This document shows positions 1 through 7,579 of a stretch of 15,032 nt of DNA, piece after piece. The translations under genes were made by a program, and so were the position numbers. Position 1 is the first letter of the stretch, and the number at the start of each line of letters is the position of its first letter. Under the pieces are notes generated by a model that was given only the letters and a program-made list of their open reading frames with translations, was not told the origin of the DNA and did no database searches. The stretch comes from an uncultured Oscillospiraceae bacterium (GTDB taxonomy: Bacteria > Bacillota > Clostridia > Oscillospirales > Acutalibacteraceae): the NCBI GenBank assembly GCA_958354085.1, contig CATWUX010000044.1, forward strand, positions 1-15,032, read 5' to 3'.

Positions 1-380
1 GATACCTTCAAATAATTATCATCTTTGACTTCTTTGTTTTGATACCAAGTGCGCCCCACAAAGGACAGCACAAAGGACTCAAAAGTCTCGCCACTTTTGG
101 CCTCCAGCTTCCAAACAGCACTGGCTTCCTCATAGCCGCCCCGCGGTGACAGTACCGGCACGCCATCGATGCCGAAATACATATTGGTTTCCTCAATCGC
201 TCCGATGTCGGCAGCCGTCACCTCGCCCTTGGCCAACTTGTCAAAGGAATACGCCGCCTTGACCGCGGTTTTTGCGGAAACCGGGAAAGCCGTCAGGGGG
301 AGCACGGCCGCCGTCAGAACAGCGGCCGTCAAAACCGCCCCCGCTCTTTTCATCAGCGTCCTGATTCGACTGTTGTTCAT
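1..380 (-). CDS. Partial secreted protein, paralogue of the last module of the neighbouring surface protein
   Basis: The reading frame starts at the ATG at 380-378, stays open and runs off the left edge, so only about 126 N-terminal residues are visible. An AGAGGAAAA ribosome binding site lies just upstream. The protein opens with a signal peptide (basic MNNSRIRTLMKR, then an Ala/Val/Leu core ending near FPVSA). It goes straight into a module starting KAAYSFDKLAKGEV. That module closely matches the fourth module of the 797-aa protein encoded just upstream: both share NMYFGIDGV, PRGGYE, VWKL, GET and FVGRTW in order. It is probably a surface or secreted carbohydrate-binding or adhesive protein from the same operon, arising by duplication of that module. 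The C-terminus, and so any anchor or catalytic domain, is outside the window. The function is unproven. Confidence 0.85.
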   Translation of the reverse strand, partial: MNNSRIRTLMKRAGAVLTAAVLTAAVLPLTAFPVSAKTAVKAAYSFDKLAKGEVTAADIGAIEETNMYFGIDGVPVLSPRGGYEEASAVWKLEAKSGETFESFVLSFVGRTWYQNKEVKDDNYLKV

Positions 381-410
381 GGTATATTTTCCTCTCGTCT
401 GAATGATAAC

Positions 411-444
411 CGGCAGCCGGCGTCTGACAGACGGCCGGCTGCCG
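411..444. other. Strong intergenic hairpin between two module-sharing genes
   Basis: CGGCAGCCGG (411-420) pairs perfectly with CCGGCTGCCG (435-444). Four more pairs (CGTC/GACG) continue inside after a one-base bulge, with a five-base loop. It lies between the stop of the 797-aa gene (457) and the start of the partial gene (380). On the minus strand the bases that follow are GTTATCATTC, which is not a good U-tract. It may therefore be a leaky terminator, or an mRNA-stabilising or processing structure, rather than a full stop. Confidence 0.6.
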
Positions 445-456
445 ATCCGGTATATA

Positions 457-2850
457 TCACCGAACGGTTTGCTTCCGGTTCTTGCGATCGGTCACCAGCA
501 GGGTGGCTGCCAAGCCGCTGACGGCTACAACCGCAAACAGCGGCAGCATCCGCACTGTCACGCCTGTGGCCGGCGGCTCCGGTGTGTCGGTCGGATCTGT
601 GCCGCCGATTTTTCCGTTGCTGTTGCCTTCCAAGGTCACCGAGCGGATCCCCATGATATGCGGGCTGTCAAACAGCAGCCATTCCATCTTGACATACATC
701 TGCGACGCGCCCTTAACGTATTGCGTCAGATCCAGTTCAAACTTTTGCGTATCGCTCTGGTTATCGTTGGAATGATAAGCATGCACCTCGGTAAAATCCG
801 TCCCGTCTGTGGATACCAATACCTTCAAAACGTTGTTATCTTTCTGGTTGGCATCCATAAACCATGTCCGACCGACGAAACGGAACAACGCGTCATCCAA
901 GGTCTCCCCCTCTGCCGCCGACAGCTTCCAAACGGCATAAGCGGTTTCATAGCCGCCGCGGGGCGTCAATAACGCTACCCCGTCGATACCGAAGTACATA
1001 TTGCTCTCATCCACCGCGCCGATTTCGTCCGCTTCTACTTCGCCGAACGCTAAATCGTTGAAGGTATGAGCGACTTCCACCTTAGTCTTGTCGCTGGGCT
1101 TTTCCTCGCCATCCGCCGGAACTTTGCCATTGATCGTAATCGATTTGACAGCCGCACCTTCATAGGACTCCCAGTGTTGCATGACCACCTTCACATAAAT
1201 GTTCTTTTCGCCGGCCGCCATCGGCAGATCGGCAATATAGCTTTGAACCGTGTTCTTATCCGCATCAGCGGTAAACTTCGCCAGTTCCGTATAGGTCGAA
1301 CCGTCCGTCGAGGTCAGAACCTGCACATAACCCGGCGCAGCATTTGGATCCGCTTTATATGCCCAATACTTCAGATCCAGTTGCGCAGAAACCAGCGTTT
1401 TTCCTGCCGGCGCCGACAGTTTTTGAATAATATAGCCTTCGCCCGCATAACCGCCCGGCGTTATCACATTGCCGTAGTTACCGCCGATAAACACGTTACC
1501 GCAATCATATAGGCCATAACTCTTCATATCCTCCGATACGGCTTCCTTATCGGTATCCGCCGGCATGGAGGAGAAATCAAAGGTAACAGAAACCGGCTTG
1601 GTCGGGACATCGGCCGGTGCGGCCGTCGTAGTGGTCGTCGGCGCCTCCGTCGTAGTAGTTGCCGGGGTCTCCGTCGTAGTGGTTGCCGGTGCCTCCGTTG
1701 TAGTAGTTGCCGGCTCTTCTGTTGTGGTAGTCGTAGACTCCTCTGTTGTAGTGGTAGGCGCGGCTTTTTCTTCCGCTATGCCGCGCAGAAAACTGGATTT
1801 CACAGCCGCGCCTTCCCAAGTGGACCAGTGCTGCACGGCCACTTTCACATAGACCGTCTGCGTATCCGCCTCAACCGGGACGGAAATGCAAGTGCTCTGC
1901 CGGGTGGTCACTTTATACGGATCGCCGTTGCCTTCGGTCTGTGCAAATATTTCCTTGTAGTTGCTGTTATCCGAGGAGGCGTACACTTTCAGATAGCCTT
2001 GCGAATCCGCTGTTGCCACCCAATAGGTCAAATCCAAAGCCACATCGGTAAACGCCTTGCCTTCGCCGGCATCCAGCTTTTGAATGTAATAGCCTTCGCC
2101 CTGATAGCCGCCCGGATTGGCGACTGGTGTGTGATTGCCGGCTACTTTCAGATTGACCGCATCCACGGCGCCCGCGTCCTTGATCATTTGGACGGCCGCA
2201 GCAGTATCGTCCTGTGCGGTCATGGCGCCGAAATTCAGACTGCTGCTGACCATATCCGCCGCCTGTGCGGTTTTACCCGTCAGGACGCTGGTTTTGACCG
2301 CCGCGCCTTCCCACGTGTCCCAATGCTGCATAACCACTTTCACATAAACCGTGCGCATGCCGATCGCCTGTTCCAACGCAATCGTTCGCTGCTGCTGAGT
2401 GCTTGCTTCAAAAGGATCGCCGTTGCCTTCGGTCTGCGCAAAAATTTCCGTGTAGTTGACGTTATCCGTGGAGACAGACACCTTCAGATAGCCTTGAGAA
2501 GCGGATGTCGCCACCCAATAGGTCAGATCCAGTACAGCGGAATACAAAACGCGGCCTTCGCCGGCATCCAGCTTTTGAATATAATAACCCTCGCCCGCAT
2601 AACCGCCCGGATTGGCGACCGGCGTGTGATTGCCGGCTACTTTCAGATTGACCGCATCCGCGGCACCCGCGTCCTTGATCATTTGGACAGCCGTTGCGGT
2701 GTCTTCCTGCCTGTCCATCTTTGAAAAGTCCAACGTGCTCTGGACATCTTCAAGGGAAGCGGCAGCGTTGGCCGGCAGCATCATCGGAATGCACAGCACC
2801 GCCACGGCCACGCAAAGAACGGCTGCCAAAATTTGCTTTGGGAACTTCAT
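457..2850 (-). CDS. Multi-module surface protein with Thr-rich linker and possible xPxTG sorting signal
   Basis: This 797-aa protein has a signal peptide (about 1-30, ending PANAA). Two nearly identical modules (about 38-191 and 203-357) are followed by a Thr/Glu/Pro/Ala linker (364-415), a diverged third module (421-575) and a more distant fourth (592-740). Modules 1-3 share PGGYxGEGYxIQKL, LDLxYW, VYVKV and QHWxxxEGAAVK. The fourth has PRGGYE, VWKL and FVGRTW. The composition suggests all-beta sandwich folds of the carbohydrate-binding type, but I recognise no named family. The C-terminus reads EPPATG, then about 20 hydrophobic residues, then DRKNRKQTVR, the layout of a sortase signal with a variant xPxTG motif. 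The start is supported by AAGGAGAG nine bases upstream. Its place behind esterase and putative glycosidase genes suggests it captures the polymer at the cell surface. No catalytic motif was seen. Confidence 0.9.
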   Translation of the reverse strand: MKFPKQILAAVLCVAVAVLCIPMMLPANAAASLEDVQSTLDFSKMDRQEDTATAVQMIKDAGAADAVNLKVAGNHTPVANPGGYAGEGYYIQKLDAGEGRVLYSAVLDLTYWVATSASQGYLKVSVSTDNVNYTEIFAQTEGNGDPFEASTQQQRTIALEQAIGMRTVYVKVVMQHWDTWEGAAVKTSVLTGKTAQAADMVSSSLNFGAMTAQDDTAAAVQMIKDAGAVDAVNLKVAGNHTPVANPGGYQGEGYYIQKLDAGEGKAFTDVALDLTYWVATADSQGYLKVYASSDNSNYKEIFAQTEGNGDPYKVTTRQSTCISVPVEADTQTVYVKVAVQHWSTWEGAAVKSSFLRGIAEEKAAPTTTTEESTTTTTEEPATTTTEAPATTTTETPATTTTEAPTTTTTAAPADVPTKPVSVTFDFSSMPADTDKEAVSEDMKSYGLYDCGNVFIGGNYGNVITPGGYAGEGYIIQKLSAPAGKTLVSAQLDLKYWAYKADPNAAPGYVQVLTSTDGSTYTELAKFTADADKNTVQSYIADLPMAAGEKNIYVKVVMQHWESYEGAAVKSITINGKVPADGEEKPSDKTKVEVAHTFNDLAFGEVEADEIGAVDESNMYFGIDGVALLTPRGGYETAYAVWKLSAAEGETLDDALFRFVGRTWFMDANQKDNNVLKVLVSTDGTDFTEVHAYHSNDNQSDTQKFELDLTQYVKGASQMYVKMEWLLFDSPHIMGIRSVTLEGNSNGKIGGTDPTDTPEPPATGVTVRMLPLFAVVAVSGLAATLLVTDRKNRKQTVR
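631..1077 (-). repeat. Module 4 of the surface protein
   Basis: Residues about 592-740. It shares the GGY, xWKL and STDG landmarks with modules 1-3 but is far more diverged. Its closest relative in the window is the first module of the partial gene at 1-380 (same order of NMYFGIDGV, PRGGYE and FVGRTW). Confidence 0.7.
1126..1590 (-). repeat. Module 3 of the surface protein
   Basis: Residues about 421-575. It keeps TPGGYAGEGYIIQKL, LDLKYW, IYVKVVMQHW and EGAAVK from modules 1 and 2 while most other positions have drifted. The conserved Trp and Tyr residues would suit sugar stacking, which is an inference. Confidence 0.75.
1606..1761 (-). repeat. Thr-rich linker encoded by 24-bp tandem units
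   Basis: Residues 364-415 consist of 8-residue units of the type PATTTTEA (four or so recognisable copies, with TTTTEES/TTTTTEEP variants before them). At DNA level these are 24-bp units that vary mainly at wobble positions. Such linkers keep modules apart and are common O-glycosylation targets. The copy number could vary between strains. Confidence 0.85.
1780..2244 (-). repeat. Module 2 of the surface protein (near-copy of module 1)
   Basis: Residues about 203-357. It aligns with module 1 at a constant offset of 165 residues (495 bp). Long identical stretches occur at both protein and DNA level, for example AVQMIKDAGA, NLKVAGNHTPVANPGGY and FAQTEGNGDP. Confidence 0.9.
2278..2739 (-). repeat. 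Module 1 of the surface protein
   Basis: Residues about 38-191, directly after the signal peptide. It is the partner of module 2 in a recent tandem duplication with a 495-bp offset. Ends were placed by the shared FSKM/FGAM start and the EGAAVK end. Confidence 0.9.
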
Positions 2851-2932
2851 GTTACTCTCTCCTTTTCATTTTTATTGCTTGTATGTTCAGCCGTTTTCCG
2901 TTACCAGCGCCGAAAAACCGCCAAAGATACAT

Positions 2933-5900
2933 TTAAGATATTTTCAATGCGCGCACGCGCTCATTGACCGTATAGGGAGAATACTGCACGGTCACGGTCG
3001 CACCGACCTTCAGACCTAAATTGCCGACAATCGCCAGCTTGCTGTTTTCACCGGTCGCACCGGGAAAGAGAAGCTCACATTCACTGCCGACTTCAAACGT
3101 ATACGTCTTTCCGTTTGCAGCGCGAACCGTTATAAACGGATTGGACAGCGTTCCCACCACGCTGGTCTCCTGCACGGCAGTCACCTCGCCGGTCACCGTA
3201 CCGTACCAAGCATAAATGGTACGTATCCTTTGCTGATCATCCAGCGTGACCTGTATGTAATCCCCGTAACGCAGATCGGTCACCGAACACTTTTGCAAAG
3301 CGGCCTGCGCCGTCCCGTCTGCACCGCGATAAACCTCCACATCCGGCGCATAAGTAAATTTCGTGGAGTTTGCATAACCGGATACGCGGACATCCTGCGA
3401 CTGAACAGCCAACTGCGTCGAATTCGCGGAACGTACGCGCGCCTCAAAATTGGAGGGGTAAACGACCGATGCCTGCGCCGTTAACGACACAGTAAAGGTC
3501 ACTTTTCCATCCACCGGCTTCTGATCGCCGCCGGGGGCAATGACCCAGCTGCCATCGTCCTGCTGCGTCAAACCATACTTCCCTTTTTGCGTCAAAAGCG
3601 ATACCTTGACATCGGTATTTTCGTCTGCCGACAAGGTGAAGCGTACCGTCTCATCCGAAGCCTCCAGCAAGCACACGGTAACCTTTACGCCGTCACCGGT
3701 CTCCACATACACCGGATACTTGCCCAACTGTCCGTAACCGGAAACCAGGAATGAGGCCGGCAGTGCCCCGCTGACAGCGGCGGAAAGTGCTGTCAGACAT
3801 TCTCCGTAGCGATTCTCCCGATACAGCGCATAGGCATTCCGATAAGCCTCGTCGATCGTACCGCCGATGCGCTCCAAATACTTGGCAAACAGCCGTTCCG
3901 CATCGGCGCGTGCCGCGATCCATTCATGCCGTTTGCGCAGCTGCTCCCGCGTATAAGCAGAGCCGTCGGTCGGTCCGGACATGGACTCCTGCTTTGAAAT
4001 TTCCACCTTGGACAGAGCAACCATGCTCAGCTGTGCAGTAGACAGTCCCTGCGCAAAGGTGCGCACCTGCACATAAGCCACGTCGCCGCTACCGTAAGCC
4101 TCCGGCACAATGTCTACCCGTACATCCTGTACGCTGTTAAAGATTCCCACGGATTTTAACGTACTCGGGGAAGCGCCTGCCAAAACCTCCAAACGGGCGT
4201 TCGGATCCGCAAAGTCGCCGGACGTAGTCACAGTCAGGCCGGTATCCAGCACCGCTGCATCCGTAATTTTATAGGTCAGCGATCCGCCATCCGTCGTTTT
4301 GGGAATGACCGCCGAACCATCCCAGCGATAGTTTTGAAGGGAAATCAGGGTATTGTTTTGACTGTATGCATTTTTTTGCGAAAAATCGCTGACATACACC
4401 GAATCCGCCACATAATGCTTAACGGCGACCGTATCGCTTGCACAGTTCGCCTGATTTTTCACATTCAGTGCGTCCCCGGCCGCATTGACATTGTAGATCA
4501 CCACGCCTTCCAGTCCGTAAGCGTATGTTTGCGGCAAAATCTCAAAATTCGGCATACCCGCCCGTTCGCAGTTGATGTCTGCGTAAGAACCATACGCCAG
4601 AATGTAATCCAGTACCCGCGTGTCCGACTTGAGGGAAACATTGTCCTCATCGCTCATGGTCGTTGCCCATTCACCGCCGAAATGGATACTGTCCAGAATA
4701 TGGTTTTCCCATCCCCGCTGGTTCTGCTTCCAGTTGGGATAGATCGCCTGCAGTGGGGAATGCGTATAGGCGTTTTCGACCAGCTGATCAGTTGGATAGG
4801 TCACCACGCCGTCTTTGACCGTAATGGTGTTATATTGACAGCCTTCTGCCATGGCCCTGCCGGTGCTGGAAATATAGGTGTGCAGATTTTTGAACATCCA
4901 CTGCGCTTCCTGCTCGGATAGACCATCAACAGGGTTGAGCGTCACACCGTCTTTGGCGGCTGCCGCGATGGTCAGCGGCGAAAAGTCGCCTACGCCGCGG
5001 GGATACGTATTAAAGTCGTAATAGCTCCAGTTGATCGGCCAATAAACCGGCTCGTTTTCGGTATAAATATGAATGGCAGGCAGATTCTTGCCATTGATCG
5101 CCAGCTCAGCCGTCCGTTTTTGCAGGAAGGAGACAGTTTCCTGAATACGCTGCTCACGTGCCCGGTTGAAGGTATCGCTGTTCATGGTAAGCCAAGGGTT
5201 GTTACCAAATTCATTGGGAGTCGTCAGCTTCCAATGACCGGTACCGGCGGTATCCTTGGCATCATAGGTGATTTGCTGATACTGCACGTCCTGCCAAAGG
5301 CCGCCCTCTCCGTCCATACCCGATGGCGTACCGGACCACCAGCTGTTGATGCCCAAATACAAAGGCGCACCCGTGGCAAGCGAAGCAGTGATCACGTTGT
5401 TAAGATACAGCTCCGTGGTAGTTTTACCCCACTGCATGTACTGAATCTCCCAGCACAGACCGATTTCATACATGCCGCCGCTGCTGTACCGCTCCACCAA
5501 ACTCTGCAAATACGCATAATCCAAATTACTCGGCACTTCATTGAGCATCAGCAACACCTGCATAGGCTTATGGATGTTTTGCTGCTCAACCAAAGTTTCC
5601 AGATCGCTCGTTGCCCAAACGCGGCGAAAACGCGTTTCCTGCTCCGTGTGACTGACGATCCGCACCCGAACGCTGTTCCCGCTGCCTACGGTCGACGCCG
5701 GCACCTCAAAAAAGCAATGGTTAGCGCCGTCGGAAATCGGGCGGTAGCTGCGATTATACAGCTCCTGATCGTTGACATAAACTGTATAGGCGAGGCGGTC
5801 ATCATCCCGCTGATGGATCTCCTCGATATCCAGCGTCAATCCCGTATTCGGTGTAATGCCATGGATGGAAAAGGTCATTTCCGCTCCGACGCCTTTCAAC

Positions 5901-6157
5901 GTACGGCATTCATATTCTGTTGCGTAATCGCCCACGTTGACCGGCACTTTTTTAACTTCGGATACGCCGCTGACCACCAGATCCTTCGGTTCGGCAGACG
6001 GAACCCCGTCAATGTCGCCGGCTCCGAAGGATGCCACTCCTATTGCAGGTTCCAAAAGAATTTCCTCCCCCGTCTTTCCTTTGAGGCAGCCTGTTCCCAT
6101 TGCGCACAACAGAGCAGCTGACGTCAAAACCGCCATCGCTTTCCTAATTGCTTTCAT
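2933..6157 (-). CDS. Large exported protein, putative clan-A-like glycoside hydrolase of unrecognised family
   Basis: This 1074-aa protein begins with an export signal ending GTGC at Cys24. The Gly at -3 makes lipidation uncertain. Residues 65-180 look like an all-beta domain. About 195-560 looks like a TIM barrel: strand-like MQVLLMLNEVPS and APLYLGINSWW come first. YTENEPVYW follows (N368-E369-P370, the Asn-Glu-Pro seen at the acid/base of clan GH-A enzymes). Next is HFGGEW (E496), a plausible nucleophile. About 615-720 is another beta domain, 735-800 is helical, and 810-1074 is beta-rich with small barrel-like repeats. It sits 27 bp behind an SGNH esterase gene, with AAGGGACAGG upstream of its ATG. 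Polymer cleavage at the cell surface is the likely role. I cannot assign a GH family, and the two catalytic Glu residues are a guess from motif shape and spacing (127 residues). Confidence 0.75.
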   Translation of the reverse strand: MKAIRKAMAVLTSAALLCAMGTGCLKGKTGEEILLEPAIGVASFGAGDIDGVPSAEPKDLVVSGVSEVKKVPVNVGDYATEYECRTLKGVGAEMTFSIHGITPNTGLTLDIEEIHQRDDDRLAYTVYVNDQELYNRSYRPISDGANHCFFEVPASTVGSGNSVRVRIVSHTEQETRFRRVWATSDLETLVEQQNIHKPMQVLLMLNEVPSNLDYAYLQSLVERYSSGGMYEIGLCWEIQYMQWGKTTTELYLNNVITASLATGAPLYLGINSWWSGTPSGMDGEGGLWQDVQYQQITYDAKDTAGTGHWKLTTPNEFGNNPWLTMNSDTFNRAREQRIQETVSFLQKRTAELAINGKNLPAIHIYTENEPVYWPINWSYYDFNTYPRGVGDFSPLTIAAAAKDGVTLNPVDGLSEQEAQWMFKNLHTYISSTGRAMAEGCQYNTITVKDGVVTYPTDQLVENAYTHSPLQAIYPNWKQNQRGWENHILDSIHFGGEWATTMSDEDNVSLKSDTRVLDYILAYGSYADINCERAGMPNFEILPQTYAYGLEGVVIYNVNAAGDALNVKNQANCASDTVAVKHYVADSVYVSDFSQKNAYSQNNTLISLQNYRWDGSAVIPKTTDGGSLTYKITDAAVLDTGLTVTTSGDFADPNARLEVLAGASPSTLKSVGIFNSVQDVRVDIVPEAYGSGDVAYVQVRTFAQGLSTAQLSMVALSKVEISKQESMSGPTDGSAYTREQLRKRHEWIAARADAERLFAKYLERIGGTIDEAYRNAYALYRENRYGECLTALSAAVSGALPASFLVSGYGQLGKYPVYVETGDGVKVTVCLLEASDETVRFTLSADENTDVKVSLLTQKGKYGLTQQDDGSWVIAPGGDQKPVDGKVTFTVSLTAQASVVYPSNFEARVRSANSTQLAVQSQDVRVSGYANSTKFTYAPDVEVYRGADGTAQAALQKCSVTDLRYGDYIQVTLDDQQRIRTIYAWYGTVTGEVTAVQETSVVGTLSNPFITVRAANGKTYTFEVGSECELLFPGATGENSKLAIVGNLGLKVGATVTVQYSPYTVNERVRALKIS

Positions 6158-6184
6158 ATAGGTACCTGTCCCTTTCCGCGTCTT

Positions 6185-7564
6185 TTATCCGTTAAGCGCC
6201 GCCAGTATCGATTGTGCATATATCCGGGCAGCAAAATCGTTCGGATGGTTGATATTGTTGCTCGTAAAATCGATAAATTTTTTCCCGTTGTTTATCAAAG
6301 ACGCGAACACACTGTGAACCGGCACAACGCCGATCCCGATATCCGACAGCGCCGACTGCACCGCGTAAAGCGCTTCCTCCTGTTGGGCCAGCTTATGCTT
6401 TTTGAAAGTCACGGAATCGGTATTCGGCATCATACAGGAAACCAGCAAAAATTCCGCCTGGGGATTTGCACCGTGAATCGTCTGGATAATGGAGGTAATA
6501 TCCGCTTGGAACTCTTCTTTGGAGGTGCTGGCTTGATTCATGCCGAAAGCAATCACCACCAGATCCGGCGATTCCGGATTCACCCAAGTTGCCGCTGCGG
6601 TTTTGCCCCAATAGGTACCGGTTCCTCCGGAAGCACGGTTGACCTTGATAATATCGGTATAGCCATAGGTTTGCCGCAATTTCGCCGTCGTCATTTCCGC
6701 CCACGAGGGCATATACGGCGCACGGGAAATCACCGCGTGCGTTTCCGTGTTGCTTTCCCACAGGATTACCTTTTCATCCATACCGCTGGCATCATAGCCG
6801 CATGTGATGCTGTCGCCCAAAAAGACGATTTTCAGCGTTTCCTTGCCGGTCAGTCTGGCCGCCGTGCGCGGCAGATGCGACAATTGCGAGGTCGCTTTTG
6901 CCCCTTTCCAGCTGTCGGAATGTGTATAGGTAACAAACACTTGGCAGCTCAACATATCGTTGGACAAGCGCAGTTCACGGTCGGTTCCCACAATGCGCAG
7001 CCAGGCGGTCGCACTGTTATTGGTGTTTGCCTGACAGTACTGTGCGTAGCGAAACACCGGAATCCGGCTGTTTTCGCTACGGATCAGCCGGTTTCCCTTG
7101 ACCGTATAATCTTTCCCCTCCGTATACACCGTTTTCAAATCCGTTGAATGGACGCTGAGAATCTTATCCGGCGTATACAATAATGCTCCATCCGTGATTG
7201 AACCGTCCGCCTGTTCCGCAAAGCAAACGGAATCATAGTACACTTTGTTGCCGGCAAACACATTCTGTGTGAATGTATCCAATTGATATTCCTCCGTTTT
7301 GGCGACTGTTGTCGCAGTTGTTCCGGCGCTGATCACCGTCGTCCGCTCTGCGGATGCGGCGGAGGTTGCCGCGTCCACGGAGGAAGCCGACGATTGAGAA
7401 GGCTGCGAAAGCTGCGATGCCGTCTTGGAGACTGCGGCCGTTGTGGCGGCGGTGCTGCTTTCAGCCGTACTGCTGCTGGCCGGCTCGGACGAATGACATC
7501 CGGAAAAAGCGGCGGTCAACAGGCCGATGCAAAGAATTCCGGCCCATAACGCTTTGTTTTTCAT
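6185..7564 (-). CDS. SGNH/GDSL-type esterase lipoprotein
   Basis: This 459-aa protein has a lipoprotein signal (FSGC, Cys23) and a Ser/Thr/Ala-rich tether (about 24-88). An N-terminal beta domain (about 95-235) precedes the SGNH hydrolase domain (243-457). Block I is FLGDSITCGY with nucleophile Ser252. RASGGTGTYW provides the oxyanion Gly, FGMNQ gives Asn343, and NHPNDF gives catalytic His440. The position three before that His is Asn437 instead of the usual Asp, as I recall for relatives ending NxNHPND. Members of this broad fold remove acetyl groups from polysaccharides, and the neighbours suggest the same here. AAGGAGG lies in the 15-bp gap after the upstream esterase gene, so the two are surely co-transcribed. 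The substrate is not readable from the sequence. Confidence 0.88.
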   Translation of the reverse strand: MKNKALWAGILCIGLLTAAFSGCHSSEPASSSTAESSTAATTAAVSKTASQLSQPSQSSASSVDAATSAASAERTTVISAGTTATTVAKTEEYQLDTFTQNVFAGNKVYYDSVCFAEQADGSITDGALLYTPDKILSVHSTDLKTVYTEGKDYTVKGNRLIRSENSRIPVFRYAQYCQANTNNSATAWLRIVGTDRELRLSNDMLSCQVFVTYTHSDSWKGAKATSQLSHLPRTAARLTGKETLKIVFLGDSITCGYDASGMDEKVILWESNTETHAVISRAPYMPSWAEMTTAKLRQTYGYTDIIKVNRASGGTGTYWGKTAAATWVNPESPDLVVIAFGMNQASTSKEEFQADITSIIQTIHGANPQAEFLLVSCMMPNTDSVTFKKHKLAQQEEALYAVQSALSDIGIGVVPVHSVFASLINNGKKFIDFTSNNINHPNDFAARIYAQSILAALNG

Positions 7565-7579
7565 GATTTTCCTCCTTGC

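Noticed and set aside
1606..1761. Short tandem repeats as a possible CRISPR array
   Set aside because: The units are 24 bp without spacers and encode an in-frame Thr-rich linker.
1828..2724. A 298-codon open frame on the plus strand
   Set aside because: It is antisense to modules 1 and 2, its repeats mirror theirs, and it has no ribosome binding site or secreted-protein features.
5069..6121. A 350-codon open frame on the plus strand
   Set aside because: It is antisense to the large exported protein, whose signal peptide and motifs are clear; its His/Arg-rich composition is typical of a shadow frame.
6212..7147. A 311-codon open frame on the plus strand
   Set aside because: It is antisense to the SGNH esterase with intact catalytic blocks and has no supporting start signal.
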